The position numbers and the translations under genes were made by a program. From Levilactobacillus andaensis (GTDB taxonomy: Bacteria; Bacillota; Bacilli; Lactobacillales; Lactobacillaceae): DNA of 64,000 bases. The stretch's first letter is position 1. Each line of letters begins with the position of its first letter. The notes beneath the pieces are model-generated. The model saw only the letters and a list, made by a program, of their open reading frames with translations, was not told the origin of the DNA and ran no database searches. Of the stretch, positions 36,457-45,416 are shown in pieces. The stretch is taken from positions 102,972 through 166,971 of the forward strand of contig NZ_BOLP01000006.1 of NCBI RefSeq assembly GCF_016861695.1, in the 5' to 3' direction.

Positions 36457-37326
36457 ATGCCAACGAATGGGCAAGTTTTACGTGAAATTAGACTCGCTAA
36501 GGACCTACGCTTAAAAGATATCGCGACTGATCAGCTTTCCACAGCATTTATCTCAAAGGTTGAACGAGACGAATCAGATATTTCTCTGTCACGATTCGAG
36601 GTCTTACTGGACCGACTACACGTCTCATACGATGAATTTTCTTATCATAAAAATGGCTACGCTTTAACTCATCAAGCAATCTTTCTAAAGCAACTATCCC
36701 AATATATGGTTAACGACAACATCTACGGCCTTCAATCACTCTACGAGCAAGAGAAAGAATTGTTCACGGTAGAAAATAATCGCAACACAACGTCGTTCTA
36801 CAATATGACTTTAGCCCAGTGCTATCTGGCCGAAATACGAAAAGCACCACTCCCACAGGAAAGTATCCAGCAACTTCAACACTTTCTGTTGAACACAGAC
36901 TCATGGGGCATTTATGAGTTAAGACTATTCAATAATGCGATGTTTATTTTCCCAAATGATATTCTATCGCCACTCCTACATACGGTTATTGAACGCTCTA
37001 AAGTCTATCTGGATCTTCTGGGGTACGCAGAACTACTCTCAACGCTTTTTGGCAACGCACTGGAACTCTTGATTACTCGCAACCAATTTGAGACGGCCAA
37101 TTTTATTAGCGCAACCGCCCTGAAAACGCTGGATTTCGAGCACGTCACCATCAGCAACATCAAAGTCATTTTCTTTAGTAAGATACTAAGAGTCAATTCT
37201 GCTAAAGATGTTACGGCGTGCGAAGATATTCGTAAGGTCATTGATAGCTGTTACCACTTAAGTGCTCCCAGATGGGCGGACAATTTTAACGATTGGTTTG
37301 GAAAATGGCTTGTGGCCCATCCCTAA
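36457..37326 (+). CDS. Rgg/GadR/MutR-type transcriptional regulator
   Basis: This 289-residue protein has an N-terminal HTH_XRE domain (VLREIRLAKDLRLKDIATDQ, ISKVERDESDISLSRFEVLL, about 1-65) and a C-terminal all-helical repeat domain typical of Rgg regulators, which bind peptide pheromones. The start at 36457 has GAGGG at proper distance; an upstream in-frame ATG does not. It is divergent from a DHA3 MFS gene and likely regulates it. The gene is AT-rich like that MFS gene, so the pair may have been acquired together. A possible short peptide ORF lies opposite its 3' end, with weak support. Confidence 0.85.
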   Translation: MPTNGQVLREIRLAKDLRLKDIATDQLSTAFISKVERDESDISLSRFEVLLDRLHVSYDEFSYHKNGYALTHQAIFLKQLSQYMVNDNIYGLQSLYEQEKELFTVENNRNTTSFYNMTLAQCYLAEIRKAPLPQESIQQLQHFLLNTDSWGIYELRLFNNAMFIFPNDILSPLLHTVIERSKVYLDLLGYAELLSTLFGNALELLITRNQFETANFISATALKTLDFEHVTISNIKVIFFSKILRVNSAKDVTACEDIRKVIDSCYHLSAPRWADNFNDWFGKWLVAHP

Positions 37327-37505
37327 GGTATAAAAGAACACTACCTGTGCTGTGAAAATCAGTTCAGGTTGTGCGCTTTTCATGCCTCCTAACGTTATCG
37401 TCTTCCCAGCGGTCGCCAGTAACCTAGTAGTTTCGGTAGACCAGCAGCAATTGTCGAGATTACATACTGTAAATACTGAAAGTTATCTCAACAAAACAAA
37501 GAGCC

Positions 37506-37558
37506 TAAAAAATCGGTCCGTTGCTGACACCATTTCTGGTGAAGCAACGAACCGATTT
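37506..37558 (-). terminator. Terminator of the csc surface-protein cluster
   Basis: AAATCGGTCCGTTGC pairs with GCAACGAACCGATTT around an inner hairpin, with six T's on the minus strand. Confidence 0.85.
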
Positions 37559-37578
37559 ACTTTTTATTTTAGACTAGT

Positions 37579-39471
37579 TTAACCAAAAGCGTTGTAGACA
37601 GGAGTACCGCTTGAACCAACAGTGCTACCGCCAGGGATACTCTGATCACCACCGGATTCACTTTCAGAACTAGAGTTAGTCTCCTCCTCGCTAGAAGAAT
37701 CGGCGGAAGAAGACGAAGTACTTACACTCCCATCACCTAGATCACCGCTGTCCCCAGTTCCAACAGAACCTGGTGCATTTGTTAATGACCAGCTAATGGT
37801 CCCTGTATATGTTGTCCCCTTATCACCAGAATAAATACTTGGTAAGGCGTCCAGATACATTCCGTTAGCCGGGTTGCCAAGCTGTTGGTTTTCCTTTGAC
37901 CAGCCAGTGACGACGTTCATGCCATCCTTCATATCTCGCGTGCTTTGACCAGCAGCAATTTGAACTGCACTAGCCATTGACTGTTTGCCGCCATTAGCGT
38001 CGACGTAGACCATGTGCCCGTTTAACTTCCGGTTGTCAGCCGACTCCAAATCAGAAGCAGAAGCCGTAACGTACCACGGGGTCCCAGATAGTTGCGTATC
38101 CTCAACGAAAACTTCTGGCATCGTTGTTGGCGCAAACAAAGTTTCCTTAGATGGTACAGCAACAGTCCCAAAATCCATGGTTGGACTAATTGACTGGAAG
38201 CTCAAAGTTCCTTCATGATTGACGATTCGAACAGGCTTGGTTGTATCAGTAGCCGTGCTAGGCGTTGCCGTCAAAGCTGCCCCAACATCAATCGTCGTTG
38301 ATTCACCATCTTTTAAGTTCGCAATCTGATTTGCCAGCCCACTCTCAGTGGAATTAAACGTGACATCAGAAATGTTAACCGGTGCCTCATTATGAGTAAC
38401 CGTAATTCCCGCAGCCTTCACTAACCAGTCTAAAACTTGCTGATCAGTTTTTCCGCTGAGGTCATGGACATCATCCGGATAGATGTTTAGCGGTGTTTTG
38501 GCCACATCGAGGTCGAGGACTTGCTTGAACTGTGCTGAGGCATACGCTATATCCCCCATATCATTGTATTCATCAAAACTAACTACAGAATTCGAGGCAA
38601 GATTCCCAATGGGTGCACCAAAATCGAACGAATAAGTTTTATCTGCATTGACTGTAACGGGGAATCTTTTTACTCCAGAAACAGTCGTATAGTATACTTC
38701 TGCACTAATCTCTGGACTCGGATAAGCAATTCCTGTTATTACTCTATCTGATGACTTAATATTTACCATCGAACCAGTTGCTGGTACATGTGTCGTACCA
38801 TTAATTCTAATATAACTATTCGCTTCATGTTGCCAAACGTCCGTAACTGATGAATCTGGTCCAAGAACGGCAAAGCCCATGTATGCTGAAGCAGACTTGT
38901 CACTAGTTTTCCCCTTAAACCCGACGTACAAAGGAAATTTGTTTATTATTCCAGACATATTTACATCAAATTTATAGTAAGTAGTAGCTGGCGTAACTGT
39001 TTGCTTTGGCGTAGACACTAAATCCGGAGAGCTGTTTGAAGCAAAGGAAGTCATACCATTACCGTTCGTAATGTACGGCACCATACTTGTAATTTTTGTC
39101 GTTCCACTTGTTGTAAATGACCCTTTAACCGCCAAGTATATTTCAGTTGTCTTATCCGTAATTCGATTAGTGCTAGAGGTATTGTTAGCAGCAAGGGCAA
39201 CAAAATTCGGATATTTACTAAACGACCAACCATTATTACTAGGCGTTCCTGTTAATGTTACCGCAGACTTTGGAACCTGAAAAACACCCTTACTATCAGT
39301 ATAAGCATATTTCGTACATCCGTGTGAATCATCAAGTACTTGTGCTCCAGTTGGTGGTGCTGGCGCATCCTGCGGTACTTCCGCATTCGCTGACTCTCCG
39401 CCAAATATCCCGACACCAAATACAACAGTGAGCAGTAAGCCAAGTTGCAGTATAAACTTTCTAAACTTCAT
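37579..39471 (-). CDS. cscC: Large WxL-domain surface protein (CscC-like)
   Basis: This 630-residue secreted protein has a signal peptide (LGLLLTVVFGVGIFGG, cut near SANA). A long beta-rich region follows (about 45-330), then a MucBP/Ig-like stretch (TPLNIYPDDVHDLSGKTDQQ). The WxL domain (about 400-570) carries both hallmark parts, a TPWYVTASA motif and the terminal YTGTISWSLTNAP. WxL domains bind peptidoglycan non-covalently. Unusually, about 60 residues rich in Ser, Glu and Gly follow the WxL end. It is last in the csc cluster, 6 bases after the LPXTG gene, with GAGGG before the ATG. Probably part of a surface complex for binding complex polysaccharide. Confidence 0.9.
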   Translation of the reverse strand: MKFRKFILQLGLLLTVVFGVGIFGGESANAEVPQDAPAPPTGAQVLDDSHGCTKYAYTDSKGVFQVPKSAVTLTGTPSNNGWSFSKYPNFVALAANNTSSTNRITDKTTEIYLAVKGSFTTSGTTKITSMVPYITNGNGMTSFASNSSPDLVSTPKQTVTPATTYYKFDVNMSGIINKFPLYVGFKGKTSDKSASAYMGFAVLGPDSSVTDVWQHEANSYIRINGTTHVPATGSMVNIKSSDRVITGIAYPSPEISAEVYYTTVSGVKRFPVTVNADKTYSFDFGAPIGNLASNSVVSFDEYNDMGDIAYASAQFKQVLDLDVAKTPLNIYPDDVHDLSGKTDQQVLDWLVKAAGITVTHNEAPVNISDVTFNSTESGLANQIANLKDGESTTIDVGAALTATPSTATDTTKPVRIVNHEGTLSFQSISPTMDFGTVAVPSKETLFAPTTMPEVFVEDTQLSGTPWYVTASASDLESADNRKLNGHMVYVDANGGKQSMASAVQIAAGQSTRDMKDGMNVVTGWSKENQQLGNPANGMYLDALPSIYSGDKGTTYTGTISWSLTNAPGSVGTGDSGDLGDGSVSTSSSSADSSSEEETNSSSESESGGDQSIPGGSTVGSSGTPVYNAFG

Positions 39472-39477
39472 CTTGAC

Positions 39478-39954
39478 TCACTCCCTCTCCCTTAGCAGGC
39501 GTGCTTGGTGATATACGACCAATCCTAAGATCAAGACCATCAACAGTAGAATTCCTACTAAATCTGCTAAAATACTTTGAACTTCACCTGTTTGGGGCAA
39601 CCGACCGGAGGCAATGGCTGCGACGGCTGACTTAACTGCTGCCGCTCCAGAACCACCTTTTTTTGGCGTCGTTACTGGTGACGCCGTATCATCAGCACTT
39701 CCCTTAGAGGCTGTTTGCGTTGGCTTTGTGCCATCTGGAATACCGCCATTTGCAATATCCCCGTCACTGCCGTCACGAACAGTGGGCGTTGCTGGATCGA
39801 CGGTATTTCCTTTGGACCCATTTCCAATAAACGTAATCCCAACACTAGTTGACCCAGTGTCTGCCGTCTGAGCATTAGCGAGCGTTGATGTTCCCATGGC
39901 TAGTCCAAAGATTAGTGTGAGCACCAACATGAGCTGCTTAAGTGTTCTGTTCAT
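39478..39954 (-). CDS. cscD: Small LPXTG-anchored surface protein (CscD-like)
   Basis: A 158-residue protein with a signal peptide (LMLVLTLIFGLAMGTSTLANA), a Gly/Thr/Asp-rich spacer, sortase motif LPQTGE at 119-124, a membrane segment and basic tail (RLLRERE). Sortase A should anchor it to peptidoglycan. Small LPXTG proteins are a standard member of csc clusters and may tether the WxL/DUF916 complex. The start at 39954 is preceded by GAGGGGG; the longer open frame overlaps the DUF916 gene and is not used. It is followed after 6 bases by the large WxL gene. Confidence 0.92.
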   Translation of the reverse strand: MNRTLKQLMLVLTLIFGLAMGTSTLANAQTADTGSTSVGITFIGNGSKGNTVDPATPTVRDGSDGDIANGGIPDGTKPTQTASKGSADDTASPVTTPKKGGSGAAAVKSAVAAIASGRLPQTGEVQSILADLVGILLLMVLILGLVVYHQARLLRERE

Positions 39955-39988
39955 GAGCAACGCCCCCTCTCTATAACGACTTAATTCG

Positions 39989-41053
39989 TTATTCGTCTTC
40001 ATCCTCGTCATCATCTTCATCACGACGGCGACGACGGATTAAGTAGATGATCAACAAAATCAAGAGAACCAGTAATAGCATCCCTAACGCCCCTAAAGCG
40101 ACTAAGAGCCAAATGCTGATACCAGCAGATTCAACAGAATCTTTGTTGACCTTGCTAGCTTCTGCTTGGGTAATCGTAAAGTCACGGTCAAAAACCCATT
40201 TACGATCAGTGTTCTTGACGACCATGTGCAGATGATAGCTGCCGGCCTTCATTGGTGTCTTGTCATAAAGCATGGCGTATCTGAAAGTGGTATTAGGCGC
40301 CATTTGAACGTTTTCCTTCTTAGCATGTTTAACGACGCTACCGCCATCCCGATTGGTAATAGTGGTATCCATCTTTAAATTAGGAATGATGACCGCAGTG
40401 GTATTTCGTAAGTTAGCGATAACCCCGCGGTGATAGTTACCCAGGCCAGCCTCGACCTTACCCAAACTCATTGAAGGATTAGGAACCTGTCCTAACGTGT
40501 ACTTCATCCCAATGACGTAAGAATACTTGTTGGTCATGTTGCTGGAGCCCTTAACCGTCCCGGTAACCTTAGAATCTTTCCGTTCAAAATACCAGCCGCC
40601 TAAGATGACCCCATTAAAATTAGTCTTAGGTACTTTGACATTAGCCGTAACGACTCTGGACTTATGCGCAGGAATCGTGATGGTTTGTTTCCCTTGAATC
40701 TTACTAATGTCACTCATCTTGTAGCGCAACGAAGAGTCAAACGTCTTGGCTGGCTTAACGTACTCGATGGCACCACCGGTACTCGTCCATGCTGTATGAA
40801 TCGCTGCCTTGACCGTCACATCTTCATTAGAGATGTTAAAGACTTTGACCTGCAACTTTTCTGTCTGACCAGACTTCATGCGTAAATCGAAAAACGAATT
40901 TTTCTTATTAATTTGGTTCTTAGGAATCTGCGCTGAAACATTGAAGCCAATATCACCAGCCGAGGCAGCATTCGCAATCAATGGGACACCGCCACCAATA
41001 ATTACACCGACAATCAATAAAACTATGAGTTGAATCTTTTTAATCCCGCGCAT
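39989..41053 (-). CDS. cscA: WxL-interacting protein, DUF916/DUF3324 (CscA-like)
   Basis: A 354-residue membrane-anchored protein: signal peptide, DUF916 domain (about 35-160, with FFDLRMKSGQTEKLQVKVFN), DUF3324 domain (about 170-300, with VILGGWYFERKD and GSYHLHMVVKNTDRKWVFDR), then a C-terminal membrane segment and a strongly charged tail of five Arg followed by Asp/Glu. Such proteins hold WxL proteins at the surface and bind peptidoglycan or host ligands. AGGGG lies 7 bases before the ATG. It is the second gene of the csc cluster, behind a terminator hairpin that may tune read-through from the first gene. Confidence 0.94.
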   Translation of the reverse strand: MRGIKKIQLIVLLIVGVIIGGGVPLIANAASAGDIGFNVSAQIPKNQINKKNSFFDLRMKSGQTEKLQVKVFNISNEDVTVKAAIHTAWTSTGGAIEYVKPAKTFDSSLRYKMSDISKIQGKQTITIPAHKSRVVTANVKVPKTNFNGVILGGWYFERKDSKVTGTVKGSSNMTNKYSYVIGMKYTLGQVPNPSMSLGKVEAGLGNYHRGVIANLRNTTAVIIPNLKMDTTITNRDGGSVVKHAKKENVQMAPNTTFRYAMLYDKTPMKAGSYHLHMVVKNTDRKWVFDRDFTITQAEASKVNKDSVESAGISIWLLVALGALGMLLLVLLILLIIYLIRRRRRDEDDDEDEDE

Positions 41054-41127
41054 CCTACACCCCTACTTACCCTAGTTAAGTTATTTGATAAATTCTGTAA
41101 TACCTTAATGGTACTACTATGTAAGCG

Positions 41128-41162
41128 AAAAAGGTGCTCATTTTTTAGATATGAACACCTTT
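41128..41162 (-). terminator. Terminator between the first WxL gene and the rest of the csc cluster
   Basis: AAAGGTGCTCAT pairs with ATGAACACCTTT, with a T-run on the minus strand. Read-through would reduce levels of the downstream genes compared with the first WxL protein. Confidence 0.7.
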
Positions 41163-41176
41163 GCCGTCTTTAAATA

Positions 41177-41959
41177 TTAAGCACCTGGTGTGTCGGTTAA
41201 AGTCCAGTTCAGGTTGCCCGTGTAAGTTCCGTACTTAACATTGGCCGGAATGTTAGTTAACGTGATGTTTGAAGGATCAAGCTGGAATGCAGTGGTTAAC
41301 ATCCCGCTATCAGCCTTAGCTGAGTAAATGGTGTTTTCAGTACCGTCAGTTGCGGCAGTGGTGTCGGTTGCGGCAATCCCACTCGTTGCGGTGCTAACGT
41401 CGGTTCCGGCAACACCATCTGATGCTGAAGCGGAGTTTGTAATCTTAGCTTTACTTGCAGCTAAGCCTAACGTTGCACCCTTTAAAACAACACCGTGTTC
41501 GTTAAGCATTTGGTCAGCACTAACGGTGACTGTCCAGCCTTCATTAGTCCCACGACTATCTTGAACTTCAGTAACGAGGTTCGTGTTGTCCGTCTTGACG
41601 CCATCCTTATCAGTTTGAACTGAGGCAGCGTTGGTTACTGTTGGGTTGTAAGTTTTGTCTTTCGCTGCAGCATCGGTTGTTTGAATTGCCTCGCCCTTAA
41701 CATCCCCAAATTGCATCTTAGGAGAAACATATAGGAAGGTTAAGTCACCGCTTGGATCGGTAACACCACCATGATCACCACCTGGTACCTTAGTTCCTGG
41801 ATTATCTGGATCAGCTGGATCAGTGTTTGTATCTGGCTTGTTAAATGTGATTGAGTTTGACGTTGTTCCATGAAGTCCATCCGCATTGGCAACTACTGGC
41901 GCAACGGAACCTAATAACAATGCTCCGGCTAATAATAAACTACTTACTGTTTTGTTCAT
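41177..41959 (-). CDS. cscB: WxL-domain surface protein (CscB-like)
   Basis: A 260-residue secreted protein with signal peptide (SLLLAGALLLGSVAPVVANA), an Asp/Pro/Gly-rich linker, and one WxL domain filling most of the length. It starts at FLYVSPKMQFGDV, has GWTVTVSA in the middle and ends YTGNLNWTLTDTPGA at the exact C-terminus, the classical layout. It should bind the cell wall and associate with the DUF916 protein encoded next. GAGGGG precedes the ATG at slightly long distance. It is first in the cluster, just after a 900-base AT-rich upstream region. Confidence 0.93.
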   Translation of the reverse strand: MNKTVSSLLLAGALLLGSVAPVVANADGLHGTTSNSITFNKPDTNTDPADPDNPGTKVPGGDHGGVTDPSGDLTFLYVSPKMQFGDVKGEAIQTTDAAAKDKTYNPTVTNAASVQTDKDGVKTDNTNLVTEVQDSRGTNEGWTVTVSADQMLNEHGVVLKGATLGLAASKAKITNSASASDGVAGTDVSTATSGIAATDTTAATDGTENTIYSAKADSGMLTTAFQLDPSNITLTNIPANVKYGTYTGNLNWTLTDTPGA

Positions 41960-42863
41960 GATTCATGCACCCCTCTTGTATGATTTTACGTAACAGCTAA
42001 ATTTTTCACGATAGTCTTTGCTGTGGCCCTTAACTAATTGTCACTCCCATAGTAGTGATGAATTAGTCGTTCGCCGCAACGGTAAATGTTAAGGCCCTCA
42101 ATGTCCGTAACACTTACTTAACTATGTAACAACATCATTATATGGCTAAGATGTTAACTTGTAAACCTTTTTTGATCAAAAAATAAAAGTTTTTTTAAAA
42201 TAATCTTAAAACAGTTAAAACTACTGTCATAGCAACGCTTATAGCGAATTTGTGTGCGTTTTGCGCCTAATTAAAAGCCGGATAACGTGCCCCAGAAGCC
42301 TGTTTTCGTCTAAAAAACGAGTTTAATAGTTATATATACTGCAATCCCCGGTATAACAGTATCTGTAACGGTTTCAAACCGGATACAATCGTTCACAGTG
42401 TATCACATATAGCTAACACCCTATAAACGACTTATTTGAGTTTTCGTCAATTTTTAGGCTGATTTTCTATCACACGATAAATTTTCAAGATGAAGCGAAT
42501 CGTTCAAACCCCTTACGGCTCTAACGTTTATCTCACACTTTGTTAGTTCTGTTCCCTAACACACGTTTGCCACACTCCTAAAATTCCGGTAATCTCACAC
42601 TCGTTAAAAAAACGAGCGAATTTTTCATTGCCCACAACTTATTAGTGGTGTTTTTTAACCCTTTCTGCTCAAAATTTAACTATTTTCTTGATAATAATCA
42701 ATTATTCCCCGCTATTTCTGCTGTAAACTAGGCTTATCAGTTTAAGACTGATATCGCTTTTCGACTCACACGACTTGGCCATCGCTGTTGCCAATGTCAA
42801 GACACTCAGTCAGTTGTCGTCATTCATTTCAATCTCAAGAGCAACTTTATAGGAGGAAACTTT
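41960..42863. promoter_or_regulatory. Long AT-rich control region upstream of the csc cluster
   Basis: There are 904 bases without a gene between the divergent csc cluster and the tautomerase gene. At least five copies of a TCACAC/AACACA-type motif occur in the middle (around 42401, 42468, 42531, 42557 and 42592), most preceded by TAT or TCT. A CTCGTT/AACGAG hairpin lies at 42599-42616. Composition is far more AT-rich than neighbouring genes. It may hold repeated regulator sites for the surface genes; no known factor was matched. Confidence 0.4.
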
Positions 42864-43256
42864 ATGCCATTAATGCGCGTAGATATGTACCGTGGCCGCA
42901 GCAAAGCCGAAATCAAGAACATCTTGGATATCGCCTACCAGGTCGCCACCGAGGAACTTCACCTGTTACCACGCGACCGCTATCAAATCGTGACCCAACA
43001 CGATCCAGAAGAAATGATCATTCTCGACGTTGGTCTAGGTCTTGATCGGACCAAGGACGTCATGGTCTTTAGCCTCACCTCCAGTCCCCGCGAGGAAGCC
43101 GACAAAAAACGCTTTTATGCGCGACTAGTCAAAGAACTGGAAGCTCACGCTGGTGTGGCCCCGGCAGATGTCATGGTCAATATCACCACGAACACCAAGG
43201 CTGATTGGAGCTTCGGAAATGGTGAGGCCCAGTTTATGAACGGTAAGCTAAAATAA
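42864..43256 (+). CDS. Tautomerase-family protein (4-oxalocrotonate tautomerase-like)
   Basis: A 130-residue protein of the Tautomerase_2 type. The start matters: ATG 42864 (TAGGAGG upstream) leaves Pro2 as the N-terminal residue after Met removal, and Pro1 is the catalytic base in this superfamily. Family blocks are MYRGRSKAEIKNILDIAYQ, PRDRYQIVTQHDPEEMI and APADVMVNITTNTKADWSFG near the C-terminus. Such enzymes catalyse keto-enol tautomerisation; the physiological substrate is unknown. A terminator follows at 43264. Confidence 0.9.
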   Translation: MPLMRVDMYRGRSKAEIKNILDIAYQVATEELHLLPRDRYQIVTQHDPEEMIILDVGLGLDRTKDVMVFSLTSSPREEADKKRFYARLVKELEAHAGVAPADVMVNITTNTKADWSFGNGEAQFMNGKLK

Positions 43257-43263
43257 ATATCAA

Positions 43264-43301
43264 AAATGGCTAGCCCAAAATACGGACTAGCCATTTCTTT
43301 T
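43264..43301. terminator. Bidirectional terminator
   Basis: AAATGGCTAG pairs with CTAGCCATTT, with A/T tails on both sides. It ends the tautomerase gene and the convergent small membrane protein gene. Confidence 0.8.
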
Positions 43302-43317
43302 ACATTTTAAAATCTAA

Positions 43318-43563
43318 TCACATCATCCAAAACCAAGGCAATAGCAGGAAGCGCCACAGTGTCTCACTCAAACTGTCTTCATGGCTGGTATCTCTAGCTG
43401 TAATTGCTGAATCAAGAATAACCAGTAGCATACCGTTCAGGAAGAATACCAGTCCTGCAAGTGCCGTTGTCCAATCAGTCACAAATATTTTGTAGATTAG
43501 CCAGCCTAACGCCACTACATAAAGGAGTCGTGACCATCCCCGTGCTAGTCTTAACCACTTCAA
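43318..43563 (-). CDS. Small membrane protein
   Basis: An 81-residue protein with two membrane segments (about 12-26 and 34-51), a charged loop (SAITARDTSHEDSLSE) and an aromatic C-terminus. The start is TTG at 43563 with AAAGGA about 9 bases upstream. Monocistronic. No family recognised; function unknown. Confidence 0.65.
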   Translation of the reverse strand: MKWLRLARGWSRLLYVVALGWLIYKIFVTDWTTALAGLVFFLNGMLLVILDSAITARDTSHEDSLSETLWRFLLLPWFWMM

Positions 43564-43655
43564 AATAAACTGTCCTTTCCTATTCGCAAAACTTTTTTAC
43601 GGGACAAACCTACTATATAAGTTAGCCAACAAGTCACGCATTCATGATTTGTCTT

Positions 43656-45182
43656 CTATTCATTCAACAGCTGCTCCACCAACCGCCGCGTCGCCGCCGT
43701 CCGTTTCTTCTGCTGGTCGCGCACGGTTAAATAGTAGTGGGCTAATGCCGACAGCGTCACGTCCTCATCGGCTTGCGGTAGCGCGTATAGCCGATGGAAT
43801 TGTGCCGTGACCTGCTCAAACTCTGCCTTGGACGCCACCAACTGGCGTAATTGCTTAGGCGTCACGTGATTCTTCCGGGCTGGCACCCAGCCCGACTGCG
43901 GTTGCCGGTCGAGTCGTTGTTGAAACGCTCGCATCAATGCCGCCGGCCACTTCGGTAACGCCTGTCCCTGCGCCAAACGGGCCTTCACCGTCAACAGGTC
44001 CGCGTACACGCTCACCGGGACTTGGCGCCCCTCCCAGCTCTTTCGGAGCGGCACTAAGCTCACTTGCCGTTGTTCCGGGGTCAGGTCAAATCCGATTGCC
44101 ACATTAAACACGTCGTCGTTCCAGTCGCGTTGCCGTTGGGCCGCCAGATGGCGACTTAGCCGGTCCAAGTCCGCGACCAGATACCGAGGCACGATTTGGA
44201 GGCGGGCAGCTTTGATCTCACCGCGTTGGGCGAACTCCGTGGCCATCACGCCAAGCTGATACGAGTTTACTAGTTTCTGGAGGCTGCGGGGCATGGTCAA
44301 TTTTGCCAATTGGTCCTTGAACGCCGCCAGCGGTAAATGTTGCACGATCAGTGTCGCCACCGCCGTCAAATAGGCTTGATAGTCCGCAGACGCCCGCAAC
44401 TGCTTTTCCGCTGCCGTTTGAGCCGCATCCGCCGCGGCCCAGGCGGCTTGTTCGTCGTGTTCGGCTACCTGTTGGGCCTGGCGTTGACGTTGTTGCTGCT
44501 GCTCCGCTAATGCCGCCGTGGCTGCGCGGTCAGCGGCCTGCAAGTCCGTGTACTCCGTTAGATAGGGAGAGAGTTGTTTGCCCGGCACCGCTGTCGACCG
44601 GTGTTTCAAGTAACCGGTCACCGTGCTACGCGTTCCCTTTTGGACCCACCGATGGCGCTGCTGATGTTGCTTGGGCAGATTCGGTAAGGCCTCCTGGTCC
44701 CACATGATCTCTGGCACCTGCGGGTAATGGGCGGTCAAATCATCATACTGGGCCACCGCATGGATGTTGTCCTCCGTGGTAATGGTCATCAGGTACTGCA
44801 TTTCATCGCTCATAAACTTCTTGACGCACTCCGAGCCGACCACGATTTTATGGCCGTCCTGGCGCAACACCACGTGGTATTCGTAGCGCACCGGCTTGTG
44901 GCACAGCGCGCAATGCCGCCAATCCGTCCGCTGGTTACTGGGATTGATAATGTACGGCGAATCCGCCAGCAATTTCCACGCCTCGCTCCCCTGCACCAGC
45001 CAGTCCACCCGCTGGTCCAGCAGCGCCTGTCTGGCCGAGCGCGACAAAAAGTCACTGGTATCCTTGATGGTGGGATGGTCGCGTAACAGTGGCATTAGGC
45101 GCGTCAAATCGGGTAGTTTGAGCGCCCGTTGGCTGAGTTGCAGGAACCGATTTTCGGCGGGCGTCAGAATTGTGGTCGGCAT
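43656..45182 (-). CDS. Zinc-knuckle protein of unknown function
   Basis: A 508-residue soluble protein. The N-terminal part holds a treble-clef-like zinc site: CALC (91-94), His103 in YEYHVV, and Cys119 in GSECVKKFM. A long Gln/Ala/Arg-rich helical stretch (about 225-275) predicts a coiled coil. The C-terminal half is helical with many Leu and Arg/Gln, ending in RRLVEQLLNE. The Cys-x2-Cys with GSECVK signature resembles nucleic-acid-binding knuckles seen in plasmid- and phage-linked proteins. ATG 45182 has AAAGGA at proper distance and is chosen over one three codons earlier. Flanking genes give no function. Confidence 0.75.
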   Translation of the reverse strand: MPTTILTPAENRFLQLSQRALKLPDLTRLMPLLRDHPTIKDTSDFLSRSARQALLDQRVDWLVQGSEAWKLLADSPYIINPSNQRTDWRHCALCHKPVRYEYHVVLRQDGHKIVVGSECVKKFMSDEMQYLMTITTEDNIHAVAQYDDLTAHYPQVPEIMWDQEALPNLPKQHQQRHRWVQKGTRSTVTGYLKHRSTAVPGKQLSPYLTEYTDLQAADRAATAALAEQQQQRQRQAQQVAEHDEQAAWAAADAAQTAAEKQLRASADYQAYLTAVATLIVQHLPLAAFKDQLAKLTMPRSLQKLVNSYQLGVMATEFAQRGEIKAARLQIVPRYLVADLDRLSRHLAAQRQRDWNDDVFNVAIGFDLTPEQRQVSLVPLRKSWEGRQVPVSVYADLLTVKARLAQGQALPKWPAALMRAFQQRLDRQPQSGWVPARKNHVTPKQLRQLVASKAEFEQVTAQFHRLYALPQADEDVTLSALAHYYLTVRDQQKKRTAATRRLVEQLLNE

Positions 45183-45351
45183 GGAAAACATCCTTTCTGG
45201 GAAAAATTCAGTGATTTTAGTGTACCATAATTCGCGTTGAAAGCGAACGTGTGTTTTGTATTTTAGACTTGATTTTTATATGCCAGTTGCCATTTACATC
45301 ATCAAGCCTAACAGCCGATTACCATCCCCAATAAATCCGGTCAAATTGTTA

Positions 45352-45381
45352 TTGACAGCGTTTTCACAAAAGCGGTACGAT
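45352..45381 (+). promoter_or_regulatory. Promoter of the GlcU-type gene with overlapping cre site
   Basis: TTGACA (45352-45357) and TACGAT (45376-45381), 18-base spacer. TGACAGCGTTTTCA (45353-45366) matches the cre consensus TGWAANCGNTNWCA at all but one position and overlaps the -35 element, so CcpA binding should block transcription. Confidence 0.7.
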
Positions 45382-45416
45382 TGGGCCCTATTGAAATTAG
45401 AGATCAGGTGATCGGC

